A stretch of DNA of 57,235 nt, from positions 1-57,235 of the IMG/VR virus record IMGVR_UViG_3300029908_000034; one strand, written 5' to 3'. This document shows positions 9,802 to 18,354 of this stretch, piece by piece (position 1 is the stretch's first letter; each line of letters begins with the position of its first letter). This stretch comes from a virus. The notes under the pieces were generated by a model. The model was not told the origin of the DNA and made no database searches. It saw nothing but the letters and a program-made list of their open reading frames with translations. The translations under genes and the position numbers were made by a program.

Positions 9802-10074
9802 AACTCTTTTATTGTATTATTAGCAAAATCTATAATCATTAATTTAGCACTTATTGTAGGAATAGTATTTTTATTAGTAAAAACTTTATCAAGTATTGGA
9901 TTATGAACTAAACTAATAGTGATTTTTTTCTTCTTTTAAATACTCACCTAAAAGTTTTAATTTCTTAACATAATTCCTATGATCTTTCCAATCTTGTTTA
10001 GTCCAGTATTCTAATCCTTGTTCAGGTAAAGAACCCTTATATATTTTAGCTTTATAGGTACTTATATTACTCAT
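9798..10074 (-). pseudogene. Small gene split by a frameshift at an A7 run
   Basis: Reading down from the ATG at 10074 gives 53 codons (MSNISTYKAKIYKGSLPEQG ... LGEYLKEEKNHY) to a TAG at 9913. If one A is removed from the A7 run at about 9922-9928, the frame continues with ITISLVHNPILDKVFTNKNT for about 40 more codons and stops at 9798 in a TGA that overlaps the DUF4031 ATG. Overlap at both ends (ATG inside the HNH stop, TGA inside the next ATG) is the packing seen for intact neighbours. So this is one gene of about 91 aa broken by an indel, a sequence error, or programmed slippage. Function unknown. Confidence 0.55.
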
Positions 10075-10645
10075 TATTGTCTATTTTTAATTTATGATTA
10101 GTAGATAATACTTTTTTACAGAAACTTAATAATTCTTCCACTGAACTATCATTTTTCATAACATTAACTTTATACTTACACAATACTATATTACTTTTAG
10201 TATAACCTTTAGATGAGTCCACCCTATCTATAGATACTGAATCTATACAGCCTAATTTAAATAGCATTTTATCATTAGTATAAAAACATAATCCATTTTG
10301 AAGAGTCCATAATTCTTTAAGATCTTCAATACTAATAGAAAATTCTTTATATCTTCTTTTAGCATTACCTCTAGCAACTTTTAATAAAGTTTCTAAAGGT
10401 TTTTCTTTTTTATATTTATCTCTATATTTTTTACCTACTACTAATTCTCTTTTGGATAGTTCTTGTTTATTTCTAGATTTCTTATTATAACAAATTCTAC
10501 AATCTCCTCTCCAACCATTTTCAGTATTTCTTTTTAAGAAATTATCTTCATTAAGTTCTTTTATATTTCTACAAGTTCTACACTTTCTAAGAATTTTATC
10601 TCCTTCTATTATAGAACCTATATGATATTTAATATTGTTTTCCAT
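10067..10645 (-). CDS. HNH-type homing endonuclease
   Basis: 192 aa. It has an N-terminal zinc-ribbon (KCRTCRNI near 21-28; CRICYNK near 50), a basic linker, and a C-terminal block: WTLQNGLCFYTNDKM, DSVSIDRVDSSKGYTKSNIV, then MKNDSS. This D-R-x-D-S-x-K-G-Y-x-x-x-N-I signature is typical of free-standing phage HNH homing enzymes, and a close relative lies at 53667-54236. It lies between the metallophosphoesterase gene and the frameshifted small gene and overlaps both, so it is probably a mobile insertion rather than a phage function. Confidence 0.8.
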   Translation of the reverse strand: MENNIKYHIGSIIEGDKILRKCRTCRNIKELNEDNFLKRNTENGWRGDCRICYNKKSRNKQELSKRELVVGKKYRDKYKKEKPLETLLKVARGNAKRRYKEFSISIEDLKELWTLQNGLCFYTNDKMLFKLGCIDSVSIDRVDSSKGYTKSNIVLCKYKVNVMKNDSSVEELLSFCKKVLSTNHKLKIDNNE

Positions 10646-11576
10646 TATAATAGAATTTATTATTATAAATAGGTATAACTTGTATATAATAATTTTGATC
10701 TTTATCTATATGACATAATGCAAAACCATTAATCCAATTCATTCTTATTAATCTACTTACATAACTAAAAGCTGGTGAAGTAGAATCACCTCCCCATCCT
10801 ATATTAAATCCAGCTTTTTCACCATCAAAACATGTATCTACTCTATGAGTATGTACAAATGCTACTGATGTCTTCATTTTATCTATATGGGTTCTAGCTG
10901 GGTTTTTACTACAAAATTCACCATGAATGAGTTGTAATTTACCTAACTGATGAAAATCTTCTTTCCAATCTTCATATATTTTATATCCTCTTTGTTTTAA
11001 ATTTAAAGCTTGAGTGGGAGAAGGTAGAGCATCTGCAAATTTAGAATTATCTATATTTTTTAAATGTCTAAAATATCTATCTTCATGATTTCCATATATA
11101 AATGTCTTTTCTATATTAAAAGGTAAATTACTTTCAAAGCTATCTAAAAATTTATTACCTTCTTTATATTCTAATCCAAGAGTTATTCCTGGAATTCCTA
11201 GTTCATTTGGATTATGTTTAGATAAACTAGATAAATCTAATATATCTCCAAGTAAGTGAAATCCAACTACTTTATCTCCTAAATCCTTAATTAAGTTAAT
11301 TAAACCTTTCTGCATTTCCTTATTTTGAAAAGGTACATGCCAGCAACCACTTAAAATATGTATTCCCTCTTTTGTATTATTATCTAGGCTAATTACTGTT
11401 TTAGAACTATTTAATCTATATTTTTTACTATTTCTTATATTACGAGCTATATGCTCTACTAATGAATACTTACATTTAAACTTATTTGCTATTTCCTGAT
11501 ATCCACCAGTTAAATTCTCTGGATGTGTATTCAGGTAATCTGTAACTTGTTTGTTAAGACTTTTGTTTAATGACAT
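10629..11576 (-). CDS. Calcineurin-like metallophosphoesterase with N-terminal HTH
   Basis: 315 aa. Residues about 10-45 (VTDYLNTHPENLTGGYQEIA ... KYSLVEHIARN) look like a helix-turn-helix. The remainder carries the metallophosphoesterase blocks in order: SGCWH, LLGDILD, YGNHEDR, IHGEF and HTHR, giving the Asp/His/Asn metal ligands. Substrate cannot be read; phage members act on nucleotides or nucleic-acid phosphates. It overlaps the peptidase gene upstream and the HNH gene downstream. The HTH suggests a nucleic-acid substrate (inference). Confidence 0.8.
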   Translation of the reverse strand: MSLNKSLNKQVTDYLNTHPENLTGGYQEIANKFKCKYSLVEHIARNIRNSKKYRLNSSKTVISLDNNTKEGIHILSGCWHVPFQNKEMQKGLINLIKDLGDKVVGFHLLGDILDLSSLSKHNPNELGIPGITLGLEYKEGNKFLDSFESNLPFNIEKTFIYGNHEDRYFRHLKNIDNSKFADALPSPTQALNLKQRGYKIYEDWKEDFHQLGKLQLIHGEFCSKNPARTHIDKMKTSVAFVHTHRVDTCFDGEKAGFNIGWGGDSTSPAFSYVSRLIRMNWINGFALCHIDKDQNYYIQVIPIYNNKFYYNGKQY

Positions 11577-11970
11577 TAAACTTTTTTTTGTATTTAGGTG
11601 AATTTATGATTTCATTAATCTTCTTATGTAAAAAACCAGAATTATAACAATATGCTTCCTGAGTTGAATTATCATCAGTAAGATTGATACCTCTTGATTG
11701 AAGACAATCAATATTTATATGTTCTATTTCATGTGCATAATCATCAATATCTGCAGGAACTGGAAATAAAACTGTTATAGTACCAGCATCATCATCTATT
11801 GGAAGAACACAACCAGGTCTATCAGCTATATCATCATCTTCTATAACATGGCCAAGTTTAGCAAATTTATTATAAGTCTTTTGAAGATCAGTAGTAAATA
11901 CAACTTGAACAGTTAAATAATAGGGAGTAATCTCAAATTTTTCAACTAATTCTTTTAATCTTGATTCCAT
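11554..11970 (-). CDS. HExxH metallopeptidase-like phage protein
   Basis: 138 aa. Around residue 82 it reads YAHEIEHINIDCLQSRGINL, followed by a Gln/Glu-Ala-Tyr segment (STQEAYCYNSGFL). HEIEH is the zinc-peptidase motif, and the trailing Glu is a candidate third ligand. Small phage proteins with this pattern are common, and their substrates are unknown. It is the first gene after a clear promoter at 11975, so it may head the transcript that includes the tail genes. Confidence 0.6.
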   Translation of the reverse strand: MESRLKELVEKFEITPYYLTVQVVFTTDLQKTYNKFAKLGHVIEDDDIADRPGCVLPIDDDAGTITVLFPVPADIDDYAHEIEHINIDCLQSRGINLTDDNSTQEAYCYNSGFLHKKINEIINSPKYKKKFNVIKQKS

Positions 11971-11974
11971 GATA

Positions 11975-12005
11975 CAAAGATAATCTAAATTTTTTTATTA
12001 ACAAA
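11975..12005 (-). promoter_or_regulatory. Bacteroidota-type promoter
   Basis: Minus strand: TATCTTTG at 11975-11982, with TTTG of the -33 box at 12002-12005 and 19 bases between them. The start codon at 11970 is only a few bases downstream, so the leader is extremely short or absent. Confidence 0.7.
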
Positions 12006-12037
12006 ATTTTATTTTATAATAAATATTTTTAGAATTA

Positions 12038-12268
12038 TTATCCTCCTAAATTTACTACTCTTTGCTGTAAATCACAAATTTTAGTAAGTAATAACTGAAT
12101 AATATAATCATAATTTGAACCAGCAGGAACTGAAATATATGATTGACAAGTAGAGTTATTACCATTATATATTACACATGTTCCACCTATTGTATCTTTA
12201 CATTGACCTGCACAGTCTACACAGGGACTATTATTACTTATTGGAGTATTACAGTTAGTACATGACAT
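12038..12268 (-). CDS. Cys-rich small virion-associated protein
   Basis: 76 aa, with nine cysteines. After MSCTNCNTPISNNSPCVDC it has the block CVIYNGNNSTCQSYISVPAG, then YDYIIQLLLTKICDLQQRV. The same block starts the next gene upstream (12270-13604) and is echoed in 14374-15498, so this looks like a stand-alone copy of a fibre anchor domain. The cysteines may be zinc-binding or disulfide-bonded. Family unnamed. Confidence 0.55.
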   Translation of the reverse strand: MSCTNCNTPISNNSPCVDCAGQCKDTIGGTCVIYNGNNSTCQSYISVPAGSNYDYIIQLLLTKICDLQQRVVNLGG

Positions 12269-12269
12269 A

Positions 12270-13604
12270 TTATAAAGGTAAGGTTAAATAGGTTAGATAA
12301 ATATCAAAACTTCCACTTCCAGTAGTAGGATTATTTCCATCAGCATATAAGTATAATGCTTGATTTGATAATGTAGTATGTCCAGCATCATTTATACCTA
12401 CTGGAACTACTTGACTACTAGAATATGTTTGCTGTGTAAATGTTTGATTTATAATTGCTGCATATAAATCTGGAGCATTACCATATATTATAGAAAATCC
12501 ATTATTAGTAACATAAGCTGCTGTTAAAAAATGATAATTAACTACTAATGCTAATACTTGTGTAAAATATCCCGTTGCTGGCGCTGGTACTATTTGAACT
12601 GGTGAAGAATGTAAAGCTAAAAACTGAGCTGATGATAATGTAATCTTAACTGTTTGTGGTGCACCAGTTTGTACTTGCCATGATAAAGTACCATTACCTG
12701 CAACATCTGTTAGTACACTATTAGCTGATGTTGCTTTACCTATAGGAAAACTATAAGCATTTGTACCAAAACTTCCATCAGTTGCTAAATTAAATGTTAC
12801 CTTACCAGTACTATTATTTATATCTATATATGTACCACCATTAAGCTGATTACCAATAGTATAATGTCCATTTTTAGAATCTACTATTATACCATTTGTA
12901 GGTGTTCTAGTATAAGTACCTAAACTTCCTACTACAGATATAGTTCCAAGATCACTCTCTAATTGAGCACTTCCTATAATATTATCTATTGATAATGCCA
13001 TTTGACATTTTACAGATGATAGATCTCCTACAGTTAAGTTTAAGTTAGTATAATCCCAAATAAAATTAGCATCACTTGCTATACCAACTGTTGTTTTTCC
13101 ATATACAACCTGCATATCAGGTTGAGCTATAGCTGCACTTATATCATTAAATGTAATATCCCTAAATGTTGGATTATCAGGAGTACCTGTTGCTGGGCCA
13201 GCAAAAAAAGTAAAAGCATTTTGTGGAATTTGAGCAAAAATAAGATTTGGAGTTGTAGTAGCTGTATCAACAGTAGCCATAAATAATGGTACTAAATTAC
13301 TAGTACTAAAACTAGTTACAGAACCACCACCTTGTTGAGCTAAACATATTTGTGAAGCTAATGAATTTATTACATCATTTAATCCCTGTCCAGTAACTAT
13401 AGGTATTGATAAACAACTTATTCCATCTCCATTATATACTACACATTCACTATTATATGTTGATAGGCATGTTAAGTCACTACATGATTGGCATGGAGAA
13501 GGTATAGGATTATTTTGCTGACAACTATTACATAAGTTAGGTATATTATTATTACAAGAGTAACTTAAAGGGCTATATGTTTGATTACATTGATAACAGT
13601 ACAT
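12270..13604 (-). CDS. Tail-fibre-like protein with Cys-rich N-terminal anchor
   Basis: 444 aa. Residues 1-90 form a Cys-rich module (YCYQCNQTYSPLSYSC ... CQSC) followed by CVVYNGDGISCLSIPIVTGQ and a helix (LNDVINSLASQIC). The rest is Gly/Thr/Ser-rich beta-structure (DSKNGHYTIGNQLNGGTYID), typical of fibres, and the C-terminus (SGSFDIYLTYLTLPL) resembles a globular receptor-binding tip. It lies two bases from the 76-aa paralogue. Role inferred as host adsorption. Confidence 0.55.
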   Translation of the reverse strand: MYCYQCNQTYSPLSYSCNNNIPNLCNSCQQNNPIPSPCQSCSDLTCLSTYNSECVVYNGDGISCLSIPIVTGQGLNDVINSLASQICLAQQGGGSVTSFSTSNLVPLFMATVDTATTTPNLIFAQIPQNAFTFFAGPATGTPDNPTFRDITFNDISAAIAQPDMQVVYGKTTVGIASDANFIWDYTNLNLTVGDLSSVKCQMALSIDNIIGSAQLESDLGTISVVGSLGTYTRTPTNGIIVDSKNGHYTIGNQLNGGTYIDINNSTGKVTFNLATDGSFGTNAYSFPIGKATSANSVLTDVAGNGTLSWQVQTGAPQTVKITLSSAQFLALHSSPVQIVPAPATGYFTQVLALVVNYHFLTAAYVTNNGFSIIYGNAPDLYAAIINQTFTQQTYSSSQVVPVGINDAGHTTLSNQALYLYADGNNPTTGSGSFDIYLTYLTLPL

Positions 13605-13639
13605 TATAGTATATATTTAATTTTATTAAGATATTTTTA

Positions 13640-14374
13640 TTAAGGTAGTCTTACAATAGTTAGAGATAATAATACTTTTCCTCCTGGAGTAGTTTTACTT
13701 GTAGAAAAGGATATTTGTGTATTAGCAGGTTGACTAGGTACAGTTAATGCTAGTGTACCACTACTATTAATAGCAAGACTCTGACTTAGAGTAAGTGTTG
13801 CTAATGTTCCATTTTCTTCAGTAGAAATAGTTATAATTCCATTATCAGTTCCAGCTAATGCTTTTGTACAAATATAAAATATACTAGTTATAGTATAATT
13901 ATAAGGTATAGAAATTGTATTATCTGATTGTTCATTTGATTCAAAACTTACTTGTATTGTATTTATATTAGTATTTAATGAAGCATTTAATAAAGAGTTT
14001 GTTATTGTACCTTCAGTAATTAAACTTCCATCTATAATACCAGTTTGATCTAAAGAAGGTTTTATTTGAGTAACTAGAGAATCACCCTGATAATTTGCAT
14101 CTATAGTAAATTTCCCTGCTGCTTGAGCAGTAGTTAAACTTAATCCAAAAATAGATATAGTATGGCCATTTAAGTTTAATCCATTACCATTCCATAATAT
14201 ATTAAAACTAACTCCATTACTAGGTATATCAGTAGTAGAAATGGTTAAATTACCTGATAATACTATTTCAGTACCATCTATAGTATATTGAGTAAAAGTA
14301 TCTGTTACTGGAAGATTAATTGTTCCTCCTATATTTGTTAGTTCTATAACCTCTTGTGTATTAAATGCAGGCAT
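13640..14374 (-). CDS. Beta-rich fibre-like structural protein
   Basis: 244 aa. It begins MPAFNTQEVIELTNIGGTIN, followed by alternating hydrophobic/polar strands (SGNLTISTTDIPSNGVSFNI; GNGLNLNGHTISIFGLSL). The final segment (LALTVPSQPANTQISFSTSK) suggests a beta-sandwich. No cysteine anchor is present. Its stop is followed by a short gap before the Cys-rich fibre gene, and its ATG overlaps the TAA of 14374-15498. Probably a fibre or baseplate-like part. Confidence 0.5.
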   Translation of the reverse strand: MPAFNTQEVIELTNIGGTINLPVTDTFTQYTIDGTEIVLSGNLTISTTDIPSNGVSFNILWNGNGLNLNGHTISIFGLSLTTAQAAGKFTIDANYQGDSLVTQIKPSLDQTGIIDGSLITEGTITNSLLNASLNTNINTIQVSFESNEQSDNTISIPYNYTITSIFYICTKALAGTDNGIITISTEENGTLATLTLSQSLAINSSGTLALTVPSQPANTQISFSTSKTTPGGKVLLSLTIVRLP

Positions 14375-15498
14375 TATGCTGATAGTTTTTCTATAGTTAA
14401 AAAATCACTTTGTACTGTGGCTCCATCTGTAGTAACCAGTTCTAATTGAATTGGTATAGGTGTAACTGATAGAGTTCCAATATTATAAGGAGAACCATTA
14501 TAAAGTGGTATAGTTATAAATGTTTGTGATACTAATATTCCACTAGGACCTTGTCCTTCATTAGTTATACCTGTATAATATGTACCAGTAAGTTGAACTT
14601 GTGTAGTTGATACTCTAATTAATTTATAAGAAGCATATACTATACTTGTTCCATTTGGAATAAATATAGTTGTAAAATTAGCTGTATTTCCAATATATAG
14701 TTTTAAAGTTGGATTAAAACTTGGATTATCTCCAGTATTTTTAGTTAGAGAAAAAGTAATATTAATAGTATCTCCATTATTAACTAAGGTATTTACTGGT
14801 AAAGTATATCCATGTAAATTTCCAGTTACATTAGATAAAGAGACTGGAGTAAAATTAGAATATAATACACTTTTAGGATAGGTTATATTTACAGGAGTTA
14901 CTGATAGATCTATAGTTTCACAATTAATATTTGATACACTAATAGTAGTTCCTACAATAGTAAATGTTCCAAGATTTAAGTCATTAAGAGCAGCTAATAA
15001 TCCAGGTGTACTTGTTATAGGACCTAAGTTATGTAGTGTATTGTCTATATATATTTGAAATGTTTCAGTATATGTTAGTTGACTTGATGTAAATATCCAT
15101 GTTGCATTTGCTCCTGGTATAGTATATGAAGGTATAACCTGGCCATCATCTCCATTAGCTAATAGAATTGCTCCATATATATGAATATTTGTATTTTTCT
15201 TAATAGATATAGAACCATCCAGACTTGTGATTTTATTAATTAGATAGTCACAACAAGTATCAGTTGGAGATACCTTAACTGTACAAGAGCATAAGTTATT
15301 TAAAATAGCTTGTATTACATCAGGAAGTTTTTTTGTTACTGGTGTTATACAGTTATAATTTAAAGAACAAAGATCTATAGAACTAAGAATAGTTCCTAGT
15401 ACATCATTTAAACTAGAATACTGACATATGGTTATACAACCATCATTTGTTGTAGGTCCATCATATATAACTGTAGAACTATAAGGTGTAAGTGCCAT
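14374..15498 (-). CDS. Fibre-like protein with YDG-type N-terminal module
   Basis: 374 aa. The start (STVIYDGPTTNDGCITICQY, then SSLNDVLGTILSSIDLCSLN) repeats the pattern of the two Cys-rich fibre genes: Tyr-[ND]-Gly, spaced Cys, then a helix with LNDV and a terminal Cys. A second Cys block follows (CSCTVKVSPTDTCCDYLIN). The remainder is Thr/Ile-rich beta-sequence. I infer that the shared N-terminal module docks different fibres on the virion. Confidence 0.5.
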   Translation of the reverse strand: MALTPYSSTVIYDGPTTNDGCITICQYSSLNDVLGTILSSIDLCSLNYNCITPVTKKLPDVIQAILNNLCSCTVKVSPTDTCCDYLINKITSLDGSISIKKNTNIHIYGAILLANGDDGQVIPSYTIPGANATWIFTSSQLTYTETFQIYIDNTLHNLGPITSTPGLLAALNDLNLGTFTIVGTTISVSNINCETIDLSVTPVNITYPKSVLYSNFTPVSLSNVTGNLHGYTLPVNTLVNNGDTINITFSLTKNTGDNPSFNPTLKLYIGNTANFTTIFIPNGTSIVYASYKLIRVSTTQVQLTGTYYTGITNEGQGPSGILVSQTFITIPLYNGSPYNIGTLSVTPIPIQLELVTTDGATVQSDFLTIEKLSA

Positions 15499-15515
15499 TT
15501 TAAATTAAAATTAAA

Positions 15516-16283
15516 TTAGATATTTATAGAACTTAATGTATTAAAAGTATTTTTTATATTTGATATAATATAATTTATATTCATAATTGTCTGGTAACAA
15601 TTTGGAGATATTATATAATCATCATATATAAAATTACAATTTGTTTGAGTAATAGTAGTTGTAGTTATTTCAGGTTGAACTGAATGTAAACTATTAAATG
15701 TAATTAATCCTAATAAGTTAATATTACTTGCTAAGTTAAGAGAAGATTCTATTCCATCTTCATATGAAACTAATTCTATTCCAGGATATCTTGGTAATAT
15801 TACTTGTAATTTAGCTACAAAATCCAGAAAATTTGAAACTGTTCCAACTGGTATATCAGATCCATCAATATTAATAGTAGTAGGACCACTATCAATATCT
15901 GATTCTATTTCATAGTAATAATTATAGGCTTCTAATGGTATAGTATCACACCTTCTAATTCTCACTTTATCACCTACTAAACCAAGTACTTGTTCAGTTC
16001 TATTAGTAATATAAGTACTTCTATCTTGCCTGGTAACTGTAATATTAGGTATACTAGTTATAGTATTACAATTATTTAAAGCCACATTTCTATTAAAATC
16101 TATTAGATTATCTAATATATCTTTTTGTGCTTCTAAATTAGTTAGTTGATCCCTTAAATCATCTAATCCTCTAAATTTATATTTTCTGGAATTTAATAAC
16201 ATAACACCTTTATTCCCAAGTATTTCATTGAGATTATCTCTAAGAGTTATTAATTCAGATAAATATATTTTATCTAGTGTCAT
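15516..16283 (-). CDS. Structural protein with N-terminal coiled coil
   Basis: 255 aa from the ATG at 16283, which overlaps the TAA of the upstream gene; a TTG at 16289 would add only two residues. Residues 3-60 are helical with heptad character (LITLRDNLNEILGNK; LDDLRDQLTNLEAQKDILD). The rest is mixed strand. It probably pairs with the adjacent small Cys-containing protein in a fibre or baseplate assembly. There is no recognised family. Confidence 0.5.
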   Translation of the reverse strand: MTLDKIYLSELITLRDNLNEILGNKGVMLLNSRKYKFRGLDDLRDQLTNLEAQKDILDNLIDFNRNVALNNCNTITSIPNITVTRQDRSTYITNRTEQVLGLVGDKVRIRRCDTIPLEAYNYYYEIESDIDSGPTTINIDGSDIPVGTVSNFLDFVAKLQVILPRYPGIELVSYEDGIESSLNLASNINLLGLITFNSLHSVQPEITTTTITQTNCNFIYDDYIISPNCYQTIMNINYIISNIKNTFNTLSSINI

Positions 16284-16564
16284 TAACAAGAGGTTGTTGA
16301 AGTAATAGTAGTCATATCCAGTTGTATAGAATTCAAGTAATTTACATAATTACATGAATTGGGATTAGCCATTTTATCTGCTATGGCTCCTTGTACAAGA
16401 GCTATTTGAGAATTTATATAAGATGGACTTAAAGATGTCTGAGTATAATAATTATTAGTTTTAACACATTGATATTTAGAAAGAAAAGATTGCCACTGAT
16501 CTACATTAGCTATTTGAGCACATGTAGATGGAGTAGCGGGATTATTTGAACATGGACAAGCCAT
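16283..16564 (-). CDS. Small Cys-containing structural protein
   Basis: 93 aa: starts MACPCSNNPATPSTCAQIAN, contains WQSFLSKYQCVKTNNYYTQT, and ends TTITSTTSC. Cysteines at both termini and tight overlap with both neighbours suggest an assembly partner of the fibre genes. Function unknown. Confidence 0.5.
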   Translation of the reverse strand: MACPCSNNPATPSTCAQIANVDQWQSFLSKYQCVKTNNYYTQTSLSPSYINSQIALVQGAIADKMANPNSCNYVNYLNSIQLDMTTITSTTSC

Positions 16565-16568
16565 AAAA

Positions 16569-17117
16569 TTAATAATTTATAAGTTTAGTATTAATATAAG
16601 TAAGTTTATCCTGACCTTGTTGTAATTTACTTGCTCTTACATCAGATTTAGCAGTATCTAATAATACTAATAGATCTTTTAATTCCTGAATTCTATTTTT
16701 AGTAACATCAACTCCAAAAGTATTAATAAGTTTTTCAGAATGAGGTTGAGCATTAAATATATTGGATAAAAGATATAATATTAAATTCCTGGTTTGACAA
16801 ACTCTTAAAAATGATGTAGTTGTAAATACCTGATCATTTGGGCACACTGAATAAGTAATAGTATATATACCATCAGGAAGATTAAGTAAATCCTGACCAC
16901 ATGAAGCATTTGTTATACCAAATGTATTTGTAGTATAATAACCTTTTCCAGATATAGGAAAAGGAACTATATAGTCACAATCTATATTTGGTAGATTAAT
17001 TTTTAATACAGTATTAGTTATAGGTAGATTAGCATCCCATAAGGATATATTCTGTATTTCAAGAACCCTACAATCTTCTTCTGTATTACTTATATATAAA
17101 AGAGGTTTATGAGCCAT
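16569..17117 (-). CDS. Conserved-type virion protein of unknown role
   Basis: 182 aa. The first 110 residues form a beta-rich domain (VLEIQNISLWDANLPITNTV; LPDGIYTITYSVCPND) like a small Ig-like or fibre-binding fold. The last 60 residues are a helical segment (RIQELKDLLVLLDTAKSDVR). The ATG overlaps the spanin stop. Such two-part proteins occur in the fibre region of Bacteroides phages. I cannot assign a biochemical function. Confidence 0.45.
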   Translation of the reverse strand: MAHKPLLYISNTEEDCRVLEIQNISLWDANLPITNTVLKINLPNIDCDYIVPFPISGKGYYTTNTFGITNASCGQDLLNLPDGIYTITYSVCPNDQVFTTTSFLRVCQTRNLILYLLSNIFNAQPHSEKLINTFGVDVTKNRIQELKDLLVLLDTAKSDVRASKLQQGQDKLTYINTKLINY

Positions 17118-17608
17118 TATAAAGCTAATTTAAGAATTCCTAGTTTTACTAATGTAAAACCTATACCAATAATAATTGCAAAGATACTAAAAATTAATGA
17201 TATTTTATAGATTTTTGGTATATATTTTACTTGAATAGTTTTTGCTGTAAATTGGGAACTATTTTGATAATTTGCTATAGTCTGACGATATTTAGTAACT
17301 AGTTGCTGTAAAGTATCACAACCTCCTGAAATTATAAGATCTTGTCCTTTACTATCTATCTTTATATCTGCTCCATGAACTTCCTTCTCAATATGAATAG
17401 GTTTAAGTTTACCAAGAGTATCACATGGAGTCCATAAAGTATCTATAGTATTTCTACCAGAAATAACTATAATACTATCCTTATATACTATTTGACTAGT
17501 ATGAGAAGTAGTATCCTTACTTATAGTTTGAGTAACAAAGGACCTATGGCATGAAGTTGTTACTAATAATAAAATAATAGTAACAAAAAGTAATATTAAT
17601 TTTTTCAT
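17117..17608 (-). CDS. Unimolecular spanin candidate (lipoprotein with C-terminal TM)
   Basis: 163 aa. The N-terminus MKKLILLFVTIILLLVTTSC is a lipoprotein signal with cleavage before Cys20. The C-terminus (about 135-158, IYKISLIFSIFAIIIGIGFT) is a single membrane helix. The stretch between them is periplasmic in character. Outer-membrane lipid anchor plus inner-membrane anchor in one chain is the architecture of u-spanins, which fuse the two membranes at lysis. Holin-like and DUF5675 genes lie directly upstream with TAATG overlaps, supporting a lysis role. An ordinary lipoprotein would lack the C-terminal helix. Confidence 0.7.
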   Translation of the reverse strand: MKKLILLFVTIILLLVTTSCHRSFVTQTISKDTTSHTSQIVYKDSIIVISGRNTIDTLWTPCDTLGKLKPIHIEKEVHGADIKIDSKGQDLIISGGCDTLQQLVTKYRQTIANYQNSSQFTAKTIQVKYIPKIYKISLIFSIFAIIIGIGFTLVKLGILKLAL

Positions 17609-18057
17609 TATGAATTTAATTTTTGTATTGTTAAATTAACAGTTCCATTCTTCAAAGCTTCTTCTATAATTTCAAATACTTTAGTAAATGCAAGATGACT
17701 AGAACCTACAAAATCAGTTGCCTTAGATTCTCCTAAAAGAAGACATCCTTTGGTATCACTTGGATAATTACCTATATGTAATTCTACATATCCAAAATCA
17801 GGAGTATTATTAACAAGAGGTACATCCATATGATGATCTGGAGAATTATATATAGTTATAGGATAAGTCCCATAAGGTATAGCTGTAGTACCAGGAGGAT
17901 TAGTATCTTTAATAGCTTTAATTTCTGGAAGTGACATACCAGAATTAAGATTTCTATCTACTGGTTCAAGTACATAAGCTAAAAATACTCCATTAGCATA
18001 AATTCTACTTATTGTAGATTTATTAGTAAATGTTTCCCTTACTGATAATAATTCCAT
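17608..18057 (-). CDS. DUF5675 family protein, lysis-cassette member
   Basis: 149 aa from the ATG at 18057; a TTG three bases earlier is not needed. Hallmarks are an N-terminal strand pair (YANGVFLAYVLEPVDRN), then IPYGTYPITIYNS, VPLVNNTPDFGYVELHIGNY and SDTKGCLLLGE. This is the DUF5675 pattern found beside phage endolysins and holins. The conserved His/Gly/Cys in HIGNYPSDTKGCLL suggests an active site like that of cell-wall hydrolases or transpeptidases, but activity is unproven to my knowledge. It sits between the spanin and holin-like genes. Confidence 0.75.
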   Translation of the reverse strand: MELLSVRETFTNKSTISRIYANGVFLAYVLEPVDRNLNSGMSLPEIKAIKDTNPPGTTAIPYGTYPITIYNSPDHHMDVPLVNNTPDFGYVELHIGNYPSDTKGCLLLGESKATDFVGSSHLAFTKVFEIIEEALKNGTVNLTIQKLNS

Positions 18058-18087
18058 CAATTATAATATTGGTTGTTGAGAAGTTAA

Positions 18088-18354
18088 TTATATAGGATTA
18101 GATTGAACTTGAGTAGTAATAGAAGGTAAAGGCGGAATAGTAGGAGTTTGATTCTCCTGATAATTCTGAAATAGTTTTGTTCCTAAAGATATTCCTGTCA
18201 TAGCTGAAAATCCTGCTATATCTATATGACCAGTTTTAATAACTTGTAATATAGCTATACCTACAGAACATACAACTATTAAAAAAACTAATAGTCTTGC
18301 TAAACTATAATCTCCATCTTTATCCTGAAAGAATCCTATTCTATTACTACTCAT
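18088..18354 (-). CDS. Holin-like single-TM protein
   Basis: 88 aa from the ATG at 18354 (MSSNRIGFFQDKDGDYSLAR); a TTG nine codons upstream is less likely. One strong membrane segment (LLVFLIVVCSVGIAILQVI, about 21-39) is followed by a second mildly hydrophobic Gly-rich segment (IAGFSAMTGISLG), then a Pro-rich tail. The acidic KDGDYS just before the helix is typical of a family of phage holins. It overlaps the coiled-coil gene upstream. Confidence 0.65.
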   Translation of the reverse strand: MSSNRIGFFQDKDGDYSLARLLVFLIVVCSVGIAILQVIKTGHIDIAGFSAMTGISLGTKLFQNYQENQTPTIPPLPSITTQVQSNPI

